Position numbers and translations under genes: made by a program. From VSJD01 sp964617825 (GTDB taxonomy: Bacteria > Verrucomicrobiota > Kiritimatiellia > JAAZAB01), in contig CAZTWL010000005.1 of NCBI GenBank assembly GCA_964617825.1, forward strand, positions 90,392-154,391: DNA of 64,000 nt, given 5' to 3'. A model generated the notes under the pieces. It was not told the DNA's origin. It did not search any database and saw only the letters and a list, made by a program, of their open reading frames with translations. The stretch's first letter is position 1; every line of letters starts with the position of its first letter. This document shows, piece after piece, positions 49,101-56,881 of the stretch.

Positions 49101-51424
49101 AAGCACTCGGCTCCGCGGCGGCCGTCCAGGAGGATATGGTCAATCTGGTTGGCCTGTTCGATCACGCTCTTTAAATGCCAGCCGGCCAAGGTTGGCTGGC
49201 CCATTATGTCCACCATATTGCCGCGATATCCCGGCATGCTCCAAACATAACAATTAATGCCGATCGACCCGCCGCTGAGCAAAGCCCAAATCTCTTCCGT
49301 CAGCTGATTGCGCCACCCCTTGGGATTGGGGTTGGGATGATAAAAAGGCCCCCATTCGACAGTATAGAAAGGAATGCCGCGATTCAGATCGAACCAGGCC
49401 CATTCCCCCTCCGGTACGGACGAGAAGGTCCCATCAACACCCGTGATATCCTGGTACTTCGAATACAGATACAGGTTGTTGCCGCCGAAAAACGGTCGGC
49501 CCATGCACGCGGTGGAAATGACAAACGAGACTGGCGTTGTCGGCGCCAGCTTCTTCGATGTCTCGTAGTAGCCCTGCCGCTTATGGGTATAAATTTCATC
49601 GCGGAATGTCGCCCAATCCTCCCAATTGCCGTGTTCTATCTCGGTCCGCGGCTGGTTGGTTGTCAACGGGATGTCTGCAAAGGAGGCGTACTGCGATGTC
49701 CAGCGTTTATTCAAGTTCTGGATGCTTTGATATTTTTTCGTCAAGTGCGCCTGGTACGCCAGCCGCGCTTTTTTGCCCCAGAAAAACGTGCTCATCCCGT
49801 TTTCGGACACCAGTGCATCGCTGTAATAATAACGATAGATCGGGACGCATTTCCACTGCTCGATAAAGGCAGGCATCTTCTCGATGATGCTCGCGTTATC
49901 CAATGGGTCGCTTTCCGTTTCCTCGTCCTTCTTTTCCACATACTTAAGCAGAATTTGGCCGTTGCGCTGATCGAAGATCGTGTAATTCCAGTTGCCAGCT
50001 CCGAAATACGGCGAGAACGCCAAGCCCTCGCTGTTTTTCAGGATCAGCGGATCGCGCAGGTAATACGGCAGAGAATCGGCGGCGTTAACCGTGTTGACGC
50101 CCAGTTTTTTCAACGCTTGGAAAAAATGGGTCCGGAACATGTAGGGGCCGATCGGCGCAGTCGCTCCCGCATCGAAACGCAAACGGTCGAATTGCTTGTT
50201 TTCGACCGCCACGCTTTCGGGCCGTCTGATGGCGGACGTCTCCTGGTGTGTTTTTTTGGCCAATGCCTGGAGCCTTCCGTCCATTTCATCCATTCGGGCC
50301 AGCAGTTCCTTGCGCATCGTGTGCTGCTGCTCGGGAGATTTGTTCGTTGTAAGCATGTCATCCACGTTCTGCTTGTCGGCCAGCAGCGCAAAGAATTCGT
50401 TCTCGATTCTGACCAACTGGTCTTTGAGCTCGGCATAGCGTGTGGACTTGCCCTGGTAAAAGGCCACCGTGGCCGCGTCCGCCAGCGCCGTGGAGACGGT
50501 GATGAACTGTTCGCTTAAGCGGCTGATATCCTGCTGCATTTTGAATAGTCGCTGGTAATATGCGGTGTTTTGTTCGCCCGGAAACGGCAGTTCGCCGAGC
50601 TTGAAAGCCGTGTAAAGGACATTGGATGCCGAGGCGGTATGCAGCAGGCTGTTGCCCAAGCTCCCCAGCACCACCAGCGTGGGTCCATTAAGCATCAGGT
50701 TGTGGTAACGATAGCCAACAAAATCGGCGCCCTCGCCATCCGGCCGCAGATATATGGGCCAGAGAATATTGCCCCCAACCAGCGGTTCCTGATAGCCGTC
50801 GCCTATGTCAATGTTCGCATGCACCCGGTCCAACACCGTATAGCTTACGTTGCTGAACGCGCCCAGGGTCTGCGGCAGACGCGACTGCAATGATTCCGGC
50901 AAGGTCTCGCTGCGTGTCAAGGGTACGTTCAAACGGCGTACGCCTTTTGCGCCGAGACTCTGAACCCGGATCAATTGCCACTCGGAGTGTTTATGATAAT
51001 AGTCCTGGCCATAAACTCGGGTCCATGCATTGGTGCCGTTCTTGGTAATCTTGGTAAATACGGCTTGAAGCAGGTCGCCAACAACTAAATTGCCGCCGTC
51101 AACCAGGAAATCGGTCAAGGTGGTTTCGGCTCCCAGGGGCAGCGTGCTGCCGCCGGGCAGAAAAACCGTGTCAAACTTGCGGCGATTAACGAGCGTCGCA
51201 TCGATGAGCTCGTTGGCGTCCAGCGTTGTCACTTGCAAGCCCAGGCTCGTTAATTTTTCCTGGTACCATTCCCGCGCCAGACGGTCTTTGGCCATCCCTT
51301 GATGCCAGGGGAACTGGTCGTCATAAAACATTGCCACGCGCTTGCTCTGGATCGCGCCGGGCGTTTCCGCCCAAAGCCCGATGACGCTGAACATAACCAA
51401 TAGAGCTGCCGCTAACCTGCGCAT
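46121..51424 (-). CDS. Giant secreted multidomain GH42-like glycosidase with C-terminal LamG domain
   Basis: 1767 residues, exceptionally long. Signal peptide residues 1-19 (ALLVMFSVIGLWA). Residues about 28-270: class-I-glutamine-amidotransferase-like fold (FDTVFLPGGSTLPLG). About 290-400: coiled-coil-like helices. About 420-830: TIM barrel resembling GH42 beta-galactosidases, with RYYYSDALVSENGMSTFFW (Glu541, candidate acid/base) and IPFYTVEWGPFYHP (Glu690, candidate nucleophile). About 830-1050: beta-galactosidase trimerisation-like region (RMLLVPQADYLKDSTQEKL, YVRSGGNLLVEGE). Then beta-rich modules and a LamG/concanavalin-like end (YVDCGAGESLDISGPITIAAW, WNHIVLAHDF). The ATG follows AGGAGGTG, 48 nt after iclR. 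Function on a complex glycan inferred; substrate unknown. Confidence 0.82.
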   Translation of the reverse strand: MRRLAAALLVMFSVIGLWAETPGAIQSKRVAMFYDDQFPWHQGMAKDRLAREWYQEKLTSLGLQVTTLDANELIDATLVNRRKFDTVFLPGGSTLPLGAETTLTDFLVDGGNLVVGDLLQAVFTKITKNGTNAWTRVYGQDYYHKHSEWQLIRVQSLGAKGVRRLNVPLTRSETLPESLQSRLPQTLGAFSNVSYTVLDRVHANIDIGDGYQEPLVGGNILWPIYLRPDGEGADFVGYRYHNLMLNGPTLVVLGSLGNSLLHTASASNVLYTAFKLGELPFPGEQNTAYYQRLFKMQQDISRLSEQFITVSTALADAATVAFYQGKSTRYAELKDQLVRIENEFFALLADKQNVDDMLTTNKSPEQQHTMRKELLARMDEMDGRLQALAKKTHQETSAIRRPESVAVENKQFDRLRFDAGATAPIGPYMFRTHFFQALKKLGVNTVNAADSLPYYLRDPLILKNSEGLAFSPYFGAGNWNYTIFDQRNGQILLKYVEKKDEETESDPLDNASIIEKMPAFIEQWKCVPIYRYYYSDALVSENGMSTFFWGKKARLAYQAHLTKKYQSIQNLNKRWTSQYASFADIPLTTNQPRTEIEHGNWEDWATFRDEIYTHKRQGYYETSKKLAPTTPVSFVISTACMGRPFFGGNNLYLYSKYQDITGVDGTFSSVPEGEWAWFDLNRGIPFYTVEWGPFYHPNPNPKGWRNQLTEEIWALLSGGSIGINCYVWSMPGYRGNMVDIMGQPTLAGWHLKSVIEQANQIDHILLDGRRGAECLFLYSNTCRRHDQVWFGSSATKHHDAVNKLYDMFLRWHRPARVLAEEALEDGYDLSSCRMLLVPQADYLKDSTQEKLLAYVRSGGNLLVEGESGKFDNYGHPSGKLLAAGNIICRPTSSELAIVSGEEMPLISSENEYRIEVGKGSDAKTLIEYADKTAAVVSCRLGKGHLIVSGIPFGLLKMNDGARQIMDAVNSELGLTSKYECNDQRLKLREWIYKGQTFLICTYPYVHDNKMNPCSVKIQGTYKVQDYLLGMEVPSRTDAKETVARFLMPVPGVRVFRLDPLSAEQLAQLKPERKLDDQPAEPPSDSQSAQTRLPYAGMVYEGRPLEIEGYTIEVIVIRDGEADIVIGAGGDTVRRRIYTGLTWQTTVGGKTLSFVCKEIRATLPVGAMLDMRASGDARLESACSFKQTGDGQTGDRLMIQNGIIGIEVDLSRGGRVPTFVLNRDGINQVAIDQGTKVGITERINGGFPSLPCRFEVVSNTADTVVIQLASQEKVKDLSLRKRIAIKRDEAAWSQLVEATYVGKTEAPVELRVHPQLSVGGSSDYADSFYVSVSGAVRAVCNTKSVSVVPSEGWAGIVDRSRSLAYIQQFPKNEVSSALMWTGMNCSAMELFQTTSMVKPGQKLTLSTRFMLIPGVSALDAVFDDMALALTVGHTRDKQELSVKVELGSAALAPKTVALELSLLKDGIKALEIGKWSGAVSFENPAKQAFAAPLSALAGTGHYTVRLTIADSKGTVLGTLVKAVPDKSGDSAAIDDAKEATGQPDKTLAGAWRFNNGFGEMSADLSTFGNEAKIIAGKWIKKNGNSLMLDGSNAYVDCGAGESLDISGPITIAAWIHPLSAKGSTIVARGKQYWLWCSYGGLQYYYWGKNSNAWVTWIGSWKNGGITPYQWNHIVLAHDFISAPRMYLNGVASLAVTGNTKGTDGKAAPAKMEANASKGTKDHMYIGRFGEGKGHAVFKGIIGPVAIYTTCWKEEDVARYYSETAKTYQ

Positions 51425-51472
51425 GGTAACACCTCCTGTTATTCCATTCCTGGGCCAACTGATCGTTGAAGT

Positions 51473-52228
51473 TTATGAGCCTCCGCCAAAAAGCGAAGAG
51501 GCTTCGCGAGCCAGACGCGTCGTTTCCTGCTTCATGGAAGCAATGCGCTGTTCTGTCAGTGAAATGTTGGGACATGAAACTCCGATGGCAGCCAGGACCT
51601 TGCCGTTTATATCCAGAACCGGCGCGGCAAACCCCGATGTGGCCAGGTTCCCGGGATTTCGGATTTCGGCCAGGAAGTTGGTGCGGATAGTCCGAAACAT
51701 AGCGATCCACTCGTCTTTGGTCGTCTTATCGGCGGGGTAATGTTTTTGATAACGGATGATGAAATGTTCCCACAAAATTTCCGGCCCGAAGGCCAGCAAG
51801 GCACGTCCGGTGGCCAAATCCATTGGGTAATGCAATGCCTGGCTGAAACTGTTGGCGGTGATCGTCCCGGAACCGCGGTAATCGATAATCATTTTTGCCT
51901 GAAAACCAACCAGGACTGAAGCGCCGGTATTTTCGCCGGTCACCTGGCTGAGTTCGTGGACAAAAGGATCGAGCAGCTGGGGGAGGGGCAAATTGGTATC
52001 CCGGGATGTCGCCATATTTTTAAATTTTGGCCCAAGGCGATAACGGCCGTTGATATTGAGCAGATAATGGCGCAGGGTCAGGGTCTTGATCAGGTTATAG
52101 GTCGTGGCGATATGCAGATTCAGCCGGTGCGCAATTTCGCTTACGCCGAGCTCCTGAGCATCGGTGAACGCTTCCAGGATGTCCAACGCGCGATCCAGAC
52201 AATTGATCCGATTGCTCCTTTTTTTCAT
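51473..52228 (-). CDS. IclR-family transcriptional regulator
   Basis: 251 residues from the ATG at 52228, preceded by AAAGGAG with a short 2-nt spacing; a TTG seven codons upstream has no site. N-terminal winged helix-turn-helix (INCLDRALDILEAFTDAQELGVSEIAHRLNLHIATTYNLIKTL) and C-terminal effector-binding domain (ENTGASVLVGFQAKMIIDYRG, ALLAFGPEILWEHFI, GNLATSGFAAPVLDINGKVLAAIGVSCP). It lies first in the minus-strand carbohydrate locus, consistent with local control of the glycosidase genes. The region upstream has operator-like repeats, suggesting autoregulation. Confidence 0.95.
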   Translation of the reverse strand: MKKRSNRINCLDRALDILEAFTDAQELGVSEIAHRLNLHIATTYNLIKTLTLRHYLLNINGRYRLGPKFKNMATSRDTNLPLPQLLDPFVHELSQVTGENTGASVLVGFQAKMIIDYRGSGTITANSFSQALHYPMDLATGRALLAFGPEILWEHFIIRYQKHYPADKTTKDEWIAMFRTIRTNFLAEIRNPGNLATSGFAAPVLDINGKVLAAIGVSCPNISLTEQRIASMKQETTRLAREASSLFGGGS

Positions 52229-52240
52229 GGCTCCTTTATT

Positions 52241-52289
52241 ACATTGCAATACACATATTACAATGCAATAAACATGTCAACATGTTTAT
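52241..52289. promoter_or_regulatory. Operator-like repeats upstream of iclR
   Basis: Two direct repeats of 16 bp (ACATTGCAATACACAT and ACAATGCAATAAACAT, 14 of 16 identical, 19-bp period) are followed by a perfect 9-bp inverted repeat (ATAAACATG-TCAA-CATGTTTAT). The second direct repeat overlaps the palindrome. Their place 13 nt before the iclR start suggests binding sites for IclR itself. Inference; no promoter boxes assigned. Confidence 0.6.
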
Positions 52290-52504
52290 GAAATTACTTC
52301 ACTGGCGTCCCATAGGGACGCCGAGACTGTGGGCATTTGGGCCGTAGGCTGTAGGTCGGAAATAATAATACACATTGGCAAAAACCGGAACTCAAGTTTA
52401 TGGGAACCTGAGAAACGTTTTCGCTTTTTCCTCGATTTTACCTATGGTCTACAGCCTTCAGCCTACAGCCTGAGCATCCTATGGGATGCTAATGAAATTA
52501 CTTG
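52290..52504. repeat. Palindrome-ended repeat element, copy B
   Basis: About 215 bp; the same design as the 23052 element. Left end GGCGTCCC-ATA-GGGACGCC, right end GCATCC-TAT-GGATGC-type palindrome, and the outer bases AATTACTT are inverted at the far end (GAAATTACTT). Interior arms are heptamer words (GCTGTAG, CTACAGC), and AAAACCGGAACT is shared. It touches the iclR operator region on one side and precedes gspE on the other. Confidence 0.72.
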
Positions 52505-52732
52505 GATGTTAAATTCAAAACGGGAAAGGATGCTTTGATGATCGGGCTCGACCCCGGAATTTCATGAGCATTCGGATATAAGCCGCCGTTGGCGAATTCG
52601 AAGACCACTGCCATTGACAGGTGTCCTGACAGGGGGTAGAGTAAAACAAGAAATCGGAGGCCGGGCGGCATGGCCGCAAGAACGCATATGATGCATGGCT
52701 GACTTCCGATCGCTGGTTTCGAGGTTTTAGAT

Positions 52733-54436
52733 ATGGCCATTCCTTCCACAACGCGGTTGGCGGACCTGCTCAAGCGCACGGAACTTTTCACCGACGAGCA
52801 AATTAAGGCCTTGCTGGAGCAGAAAATCGAGGGCAATACCTCCATCACCCGGCGGGTGGTTGAGGCCGGATATGTGCCCGAGGAGGCCTTTCTCACCGCC
52901 ATTGGCAAGGCGATGGGCTATCCATTTGTCCGCTTGAACGAGGTCAAAATCGAAGCCCCGGTGATTGCCCGCCTGCCGGCCAAGGTGGTTTTTCAGTATA
53001 ATGTCATTCCTTTGCAGTTTGAAAATTCAGTGCTGCGCGTGGCCACCAATGATCCTTTTAACTCCAATCTGGCCGATGCCCTTCGCCTGGTTTCAGGCAC
53101 GCGCATCCGCCTGAGCCTGAGCTTGACGTCCGATATTGCCAAGGCCATCAACAAGTTTTACGGCGTGGGTGCGGATACCATGGAGCGCTTGATCGAGGAT
53201 AACCGCATCGAGGTGCCCCAGGAAGAAATCATGGCCAAGGTGGACTTGAGCGACTTGGACCAGGAAGCGTCCATCGTCAAGTTCGTCAACCAGATCATCT
53301 GGGAGGCTTACAAGGACCGCGCCACCGATATCCATTTCGAACCCATGGAGGACGAGTTGCGCATTCGTTACCGCGTGGATAGCGTCCTGCATCAGACTTC
53401 CATGCCCCCCCAGCTCAAGCGTTTCCAGGCGGCCATCGTTTCACGCATCAAGGTCATGGCCAACATGGATATTGCCGAAAAACGTTTGCCCCAGGATGGC
53501 CGCATCGGGCTCGGCATCCATGGCGAGGACCTCGATATCCGCGTCTCCACCATCCCGACCGTTTATGGCGAGAGCATCAGTTTACGGTTGCTGACCCGCA
53601 AAAGCGGCCTGATCGGGCTGGACAGCATTGGCATGAACCCCAAGGACGAAGCGATCATCCGCAAGCTGATTCACAAGCCCAACGGCATTCTGCTGGTAAC
53701 CGGCCCGACCGGCTCGGGTAAATCCACCACGCTGTATGCCTGTCTGCATACGATCAACTCCATCGAGCAGCGCATTATAACCGTCGAGGAGCCGATTGAA
53801 TATGAGATGGCGGGCATCAACCAGATTCAGGTTCGCCCGGAGATCGGGCTGACCTTTGCCATGGGGCTGCGGCATATCCTGCGCCAGGACCCCAACGTGA
53901 TCATGGTGGGTGAAATTCGCGATTTTGAAACGGCGGAAATCGCCATCCGCGCCTCGCTGACCGGTCACTTGGTGTTCAGCACCCTGCATACGAACGATTC
54001 GGCCGGCGCCATTACGCGGTTGGTCGATATGGGCGTCGAACCATTCCTCGTGGCTTCTTCCGTGGAGGCGATTATTGCCCAGCGCCTGGTGCGCATTCTG
54101 TGCGACCAATGCAAACGGGCGCTCAAGCCCGATAATCCCTCGTTGAAATCCGTTGCCTCGGTCAAGGAACTGGCTGGCGCCACGGTGTATGAGGCGGTGG
54201 GATGCGAGAAATGCCGGCGGGCCGGCTATCTTGGGCGGCGGGGTATCTTCGAAAATCTGCTCGTGACGGACGAAATCCGTTCGCTGATCATGTCCAGGGA
54301 AGCCTCCAATGTGATCAAGCAGAAAGCGCTCCAGCAGGGCATGCAAACCTTGCGGGATGACGGCTGGCTGAAGGTCCGTAACGGAACGACGACGATCGAG
54401 GAAGTGTTGCGCGTGACCGAGGAAGACGAGATCTGA
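52733..54436 (+). CDS. gspE: Type II secretion / type IV pilus assembly ATPase
   Basis: Cytoplasmic ATPase driving pseudopilus assembly, 567 residues. N-terminal MshEN-like domain (residues 1-150: RLADLLKRTELFTDEQIKALLEQ, TAIGKAMGYPFVRL), then the core with Walker A GPTGSGKSTTLYAC near residue 324, the Asp box and Walker B (QDPNVIMVGEIRD), a His box (GHLVFSTLHTND), and the tetra-Cys zinc motif CDQCKR...CEKCRRAGY near residues 460-495. The ATG at 52733 has only a weak upstream site. First gene of a ten-gene operon. The arrangement E-F-G-H-I-J-K follows the type II secretion order, so GspE is preferred over PilB. Confidence 0.92.
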   Translation: MAIPSTTRLADLLKRTELFTDEQIKALLEQKIEGNTSITRRVVEAGYVPEEAFLTAIGKAMGYPFVRLNEVKIEAPVIARLPAKVVFQYNVIPLQFENSVLRVATNDPFNSNLADALRLVSGTRIRLSLSLTSDIAKAINKFYGVGADTMERLIEDNRIEVPQEEIMAKVDLSDLDQEASIVKFVNQIIWEAYKDRATDIHFEPMEDELRIRYRVDSVLHQTSMPPQLKRFQAAIVSRIKVMANMDIAEKRLPQDGRIGLGIHGEDLDIRVSTIPTVYGESISLRLLTRKSGLIGLDSIGMNPKDEAIIRKLIHKPNGILLVTGPTGSGKSTTLYACLHTINSIEQRIITVEEPIEYEMAGINQIQVRPEIGLTFAMGLRHILRQDPNVIMVGEIRDFETAEIAIRASLTGHLVFSTLHTNDSAGAITRLVDMGVEPFLVASSVEAIIAQRLVRILCDQCKRALKPDNPSLKSVASVKELAGATVYEAVGCEKCRRAGYLGRRGIFENLLVTDEIRSLIMSREASNVIKQKALQQGMQTLRDDGWLKVRNGTTTIEEVLRVTEEDEI

Positions 54437-54451
54437 ACGGAAGAATAGCCA

Positions 54452-55693
54452 ATGCCCGAATACATTTATACCGCCCGCACGCGAACAGGTGAGAAGGTGG
54501 AAGGCTCTCTGGAAGCTACCGACCGCCGGGCAGCGCTCCTGCACATCGAGCGCCTGGGGCAGATGCCGGTGAAGGTCGAGGAAAAGCTTGCCGAACAAGC
54601 CCGTCCCAAGAACGCCGGCTGGCGCGCGCTCTTCGCGCGCCGCGGCCAGCGCCAGCGGATGAATGCCCGCGAAATGCTCAATTTTACGAGCGAACTTAGC
54701 GACTTGCTGGCCTCCGGCATGAAATTGGGCAATGCGCTTAACACGCTTTCCCACCGGCGGACCAATACGGACAGCGATTTGATCGTGCGCGCTCTGCGGG
54801 ATGACATCATCCGCGGGACCAGTCTCTCGGATGCCATGGCCCAGTTCAAGGAAACGTTCCCGACCTTGTACATCAGCCTGATCCGCGCCGGGGAAGCCAG
54901 CGGCAATGTGGCCGAAGTGATGGGACGGATTATCAAGCATTATGAGCGCATCCAGGAGGTCAAGGAAAAGGTGATCATGGCGCTGGTATATCCGTGCATT
55001 GTGATGGTGGTCGGCATTGGCACTCTGATCTTTGCCATTGTCTTTGTGATTCCGCGCTTTACGCTGATTTTCAAGGAAATGGGCAGCACCTTGCCGCTGC
55101 CCACGCGGATTCTGATCGGAACCAGCACGCTCTTGATTCATTACGGCTGGCTGATCGTGCTCGGCCTGGTTGCGGCGGTGATCATGTTCCGGCGCTACCT
55201 GCGCACCGAAACCGGGCGGACCTGGTGGCACGGACTCCAACTCCGAGTGCCCCTGATCCGCGATATAATCACGGCCAGCGCGTTTTCGCAATTTGCCCGG
55301 ACGCTGGGCATGCTGATCGCCAACGGTGTCCCCGTGCTGGATGCGCTGACAATTGGCGAGCACACCGTGCAGAATTCGGTGCTGTCGGCCGAAATCCGCA
55401 ATGCCCGGGAACGCGTGACCGATGGCACAACCATCTCGGGCCCGCTGGCGGCGGGCAAGGTTTTCCCGCCCATGCTGACCGATATGCTGGCCATCGGCGA
55501 AGAGACCGGCGACATGAGCGGGGCGCTTACGCATATTGCCCGGCGCTACGAGACTAACTTGGATCGCAGCGTCAAGATTTTCACCACCGTTCTGGAACCG
55601 ATTATGATTGTTTTTATCGCGATCATGGTCGGGTTTGTGGCCATCAGTATTCTGCTTGCCGTTTTCGACGTGACCAGCGGATTGAATGCGTAA
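54452..55693 (+). CDS. gspF: Type II secretion inner-membrane platform protein
   Basis: 413 residues with the two GspF/PilC repeats: first cytoplasmic domain LNFTSELSDLLASGMKLGNALNTL and second ASAFSQFARTLGMLIANGVPVLDALTI. Membrane segments are near 173-193 (VIMALVYPCIVMVVGIGTLIFAIVFVI), 220-240 and at the C-terminus (IMIVFIAIMVGFVAISILLAVFDV). Both family signature elements FPTLYISLIRAGEASGNVAEVM and LTDMLAIGEETGDMSGAL are intact. It starts 15 nt after gspE. Confidence 0.94.
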   Translation: MPEYIYTARTRTGEKVEGSLEATDRRAALLHIERLGQMPVKVEEKLAEQARPKNAGWRALFARRGQRQRMNAREMLNFTSELSDLLASGMKLGNALNTLSHRRTNTDSDLIVRALRDDIIRGTSLSDAMAQFKETFPTLYISLIRAGEASGNVAEVMGRIIKHYERIQEVKEKVIMALVYPCIVMVVGIGTLIFAIVFVIPRFTLIFKEMGSTLPLPTRILIGTSTLLIHYGWLIVLGLVAAVIMFRRYLRTETGRTWWHGLQLRVPLIRDIITASAFSQFARTLGMLIANGVPVLDALTIGEHTVQNSVLSAEIRNARERVTDGTTISGPLAAGKVFPPMLTDMLAIGEETGDMSGALTHIARRYETNLDRSVKIFTTVLEPIMIVFIAIMVGFVAISILLAVFDVTSGLNA

Positions 55694-55824
55694 AGCGCGG
55701 AAGTTGGACAAAAGATGGCAGCCCGGCGGGTTGTGAGTGCCGTCTTGGTTCTGGGACCGGGCCGAGGTTGGGGAACGCCATGTCATATCGGGATGTATCG
55801 AAATTTTTTAAAGAAAGGAATTAT

Positions 55825-56232
55825 ATGCTGTCCGACACTCGTCAACCTGAATTGCGTGGCCGGGGAGGCTTTACGCTGATTGAAGTTATGCTCGTGGTGG
55901 TCATCATCGGCATTCTGGCGGCCGTGGTGTTGCCGCGTATCTCGGGGCGTGTGGGCCAGTCGAAAGAGTCGGCCGCCAAGAGCGGAATTGCCAGCATCGG
56001 GCTGGCCCTGGACTTGTATGAAACCGATAACGGCAATTTTCCGGCGAGCCTGCAATCCCTGCTTACCAAGGGAAGTGAACAGAATTGGCGCGGACCATAC
56101 CTGAAGAAGTTGGAAATCCCGATCGATCCCTGGGGTCATGAGTTTGTCTATACGGTCAAGGATAACGGGTATGAGATTAAGTCCTATGGAGCCGACGGCA
56201 CGGATGGCGGCGGCGACGACATCACCAATTGA
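55825..56232 (+). CDS. gspG: Major pseudopilin GspG
   Basis: 135 residues from the ATG at 55825, placed by AAAGGA; the open frame starts 19 codons earlier without a site. Prepilin leader MLSDTRQPELRGRGG with cleavage before FTLIEVMLVVVIIGILAAVVLP (Glu at +5), then a helix and the GspG C-terminal signature (YETDNGNFPASLQSLLTKG, WRGPYLKKLEIPIDPWGHEF, SYGADGTDGGGDDITN). Calcium-binding Asp residues in the last loop are typical. Unlike the next four genes, its leader is not built from repeats. Confidence 0.95.
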   Translation: MLSDTRQPELRGRGGFTLIEVMLVVVIIGILAAVVLPRISGRVGQSKESAAKSGIASIGLALDLYETDNGNFPASLQSLLTKGSEQNWRGPYLKKLEIPIDPWGHEFVYTVKDNGYEIKSYGADGTDGGGDDITN

Positions 56233-56253
56233 AATGCAGAATGACGAATGCAG
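56233..56253. repeat. Heptamer word repeat (AATGCAG type)
   Basis: Three consecutive 7-bp words, AATGCAG, AATGACG, AATGCAG, begin one base after the gspG stop. Noncoding. Confidence 0.7.
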
Positions 56254-56318
56254 AAAAGATCCGCTGCAGGCGGATTGCGTTTTGGCGGTAGGCGTCTCGG
56301 GATGATGCGAAAGGTAAA

Positions 56319-56834
56319 GTGAGCAAAGCATGCCATAGTCGTCCTGCTTCCTGCCTTCGGCCTTCGGCCTTTTCCCGCGCTTTTACGCTTGTCGAGGTTC
56401 TCCTGGTCGTCGTGATCATGGGAATTGTCATGGTGATTGCCATGCCGTCCTTTGTGCAATCCATCCGCGGGCAGCGCTTGAATTCCGCCGCGCGGACGCT
56501 TGCAACCGTTGCGCGCTATGCCCGGAGCATGGCCGTACTGAAGCAGAGCGATATGGTTTTGACCTTCAACTTGGCCAATGGCCAGGTTGACCTGGTCTCC
56601 AGCAATACGAGCCTGCCGAGTTTTTCCCGCTCTGTCAGCGGCGTCCGCCTGCAGGAGATGACGCTCGAGGGCGCCGCCGACGCGGTTACGGAGGGTGTCT
56701 GCAGTGTGCCCTTCCTGCGCAGCGGAATCTGTATTCCATTTGCGATTACGATTGCCGATGCCAACGGCAACTATGTGATTCTGAAGGTGGATGCCCTGGG
56801 TAGCGTGAAATCGAAAGTGTTTGGGTCGCAATAA
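56319..56834 (+). CDS. gspH: Minor pseudopilin GspH-like
   Basis: 171 residues from a GTG at 56319 with AAAGG 5 nt upstream. Leader residues 1-20 (KACHSRPASCLRPSAFSR) are encoded largely by heptamer repeats. Cleavage is expected just before AFTLVEVLLVVVIMGIVMVIAMP. The downstream beta-rich domain (QRLNSAARTLATVARYARSMAVLKQSDMVL) is typical of GspH/FimT. The residue before Phe is Ala rather than the usual Gly, which is still permitted in some substrates. Membrane and periplasm, part of the pseudopilus tip complex. Confidence 0.85.
   Translation: MSKACHSRPASCLRPSAFSRAFTLVEVLLVVVIMGIVMVIAMPSFVQSIRGQRLNSAARTLATVARYARSMAVLKQSDMVLTFNLANGQVDLVSSNTSLPSFSRSVSGVRLQEMTLEGAADAVTEGVCSVPFLRSGICIPFAITIADANGNYVILKVDALGSVKSKVFGSQ
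56343..56374. repeat. Heptamer word repeat in the gspH leader codons
   Basis: Words of 7 bp (CCTGCTT, CCTGCCT, TCGGCCT, TCGGCCT) run through codons 9-19 of gspH and end just before the AFTLVE codons. Confidence 0.72.
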
Positions 56835-56840
56835 AACCTG

Positions 56841-56868
56841 ACGCCGGACGCCAGACGTCGGAGGACGG
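56841..56868. repeat. Heptamer word repeat (ACGCCGG type)
   Basis: Four consecutive 7-bp words, ACGCCGG, ACGCCAG, ACGTCGG, AGGACGG, lie in the gap between gspH and gspI. Confidence 0.72.
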
Positions 56869-56881
56869 ACTCTGAAACAGA

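Noticed and set aside
49175..50518. 447-codon plus-strand frame opposite the giant glycosidase-like gene
   Set aside because: Antisense to a gene with a signal peptide, strong ribosome binding site and recognisable domains.
53582..55786. Long open frame (734 codons) on the minus strand opposite gspE and gspF
   Set aside because: Both plus-strand genes carry clear family motifs. The antisense protein is His/Gln/Arg-rich low-complexity sequence without any domain.
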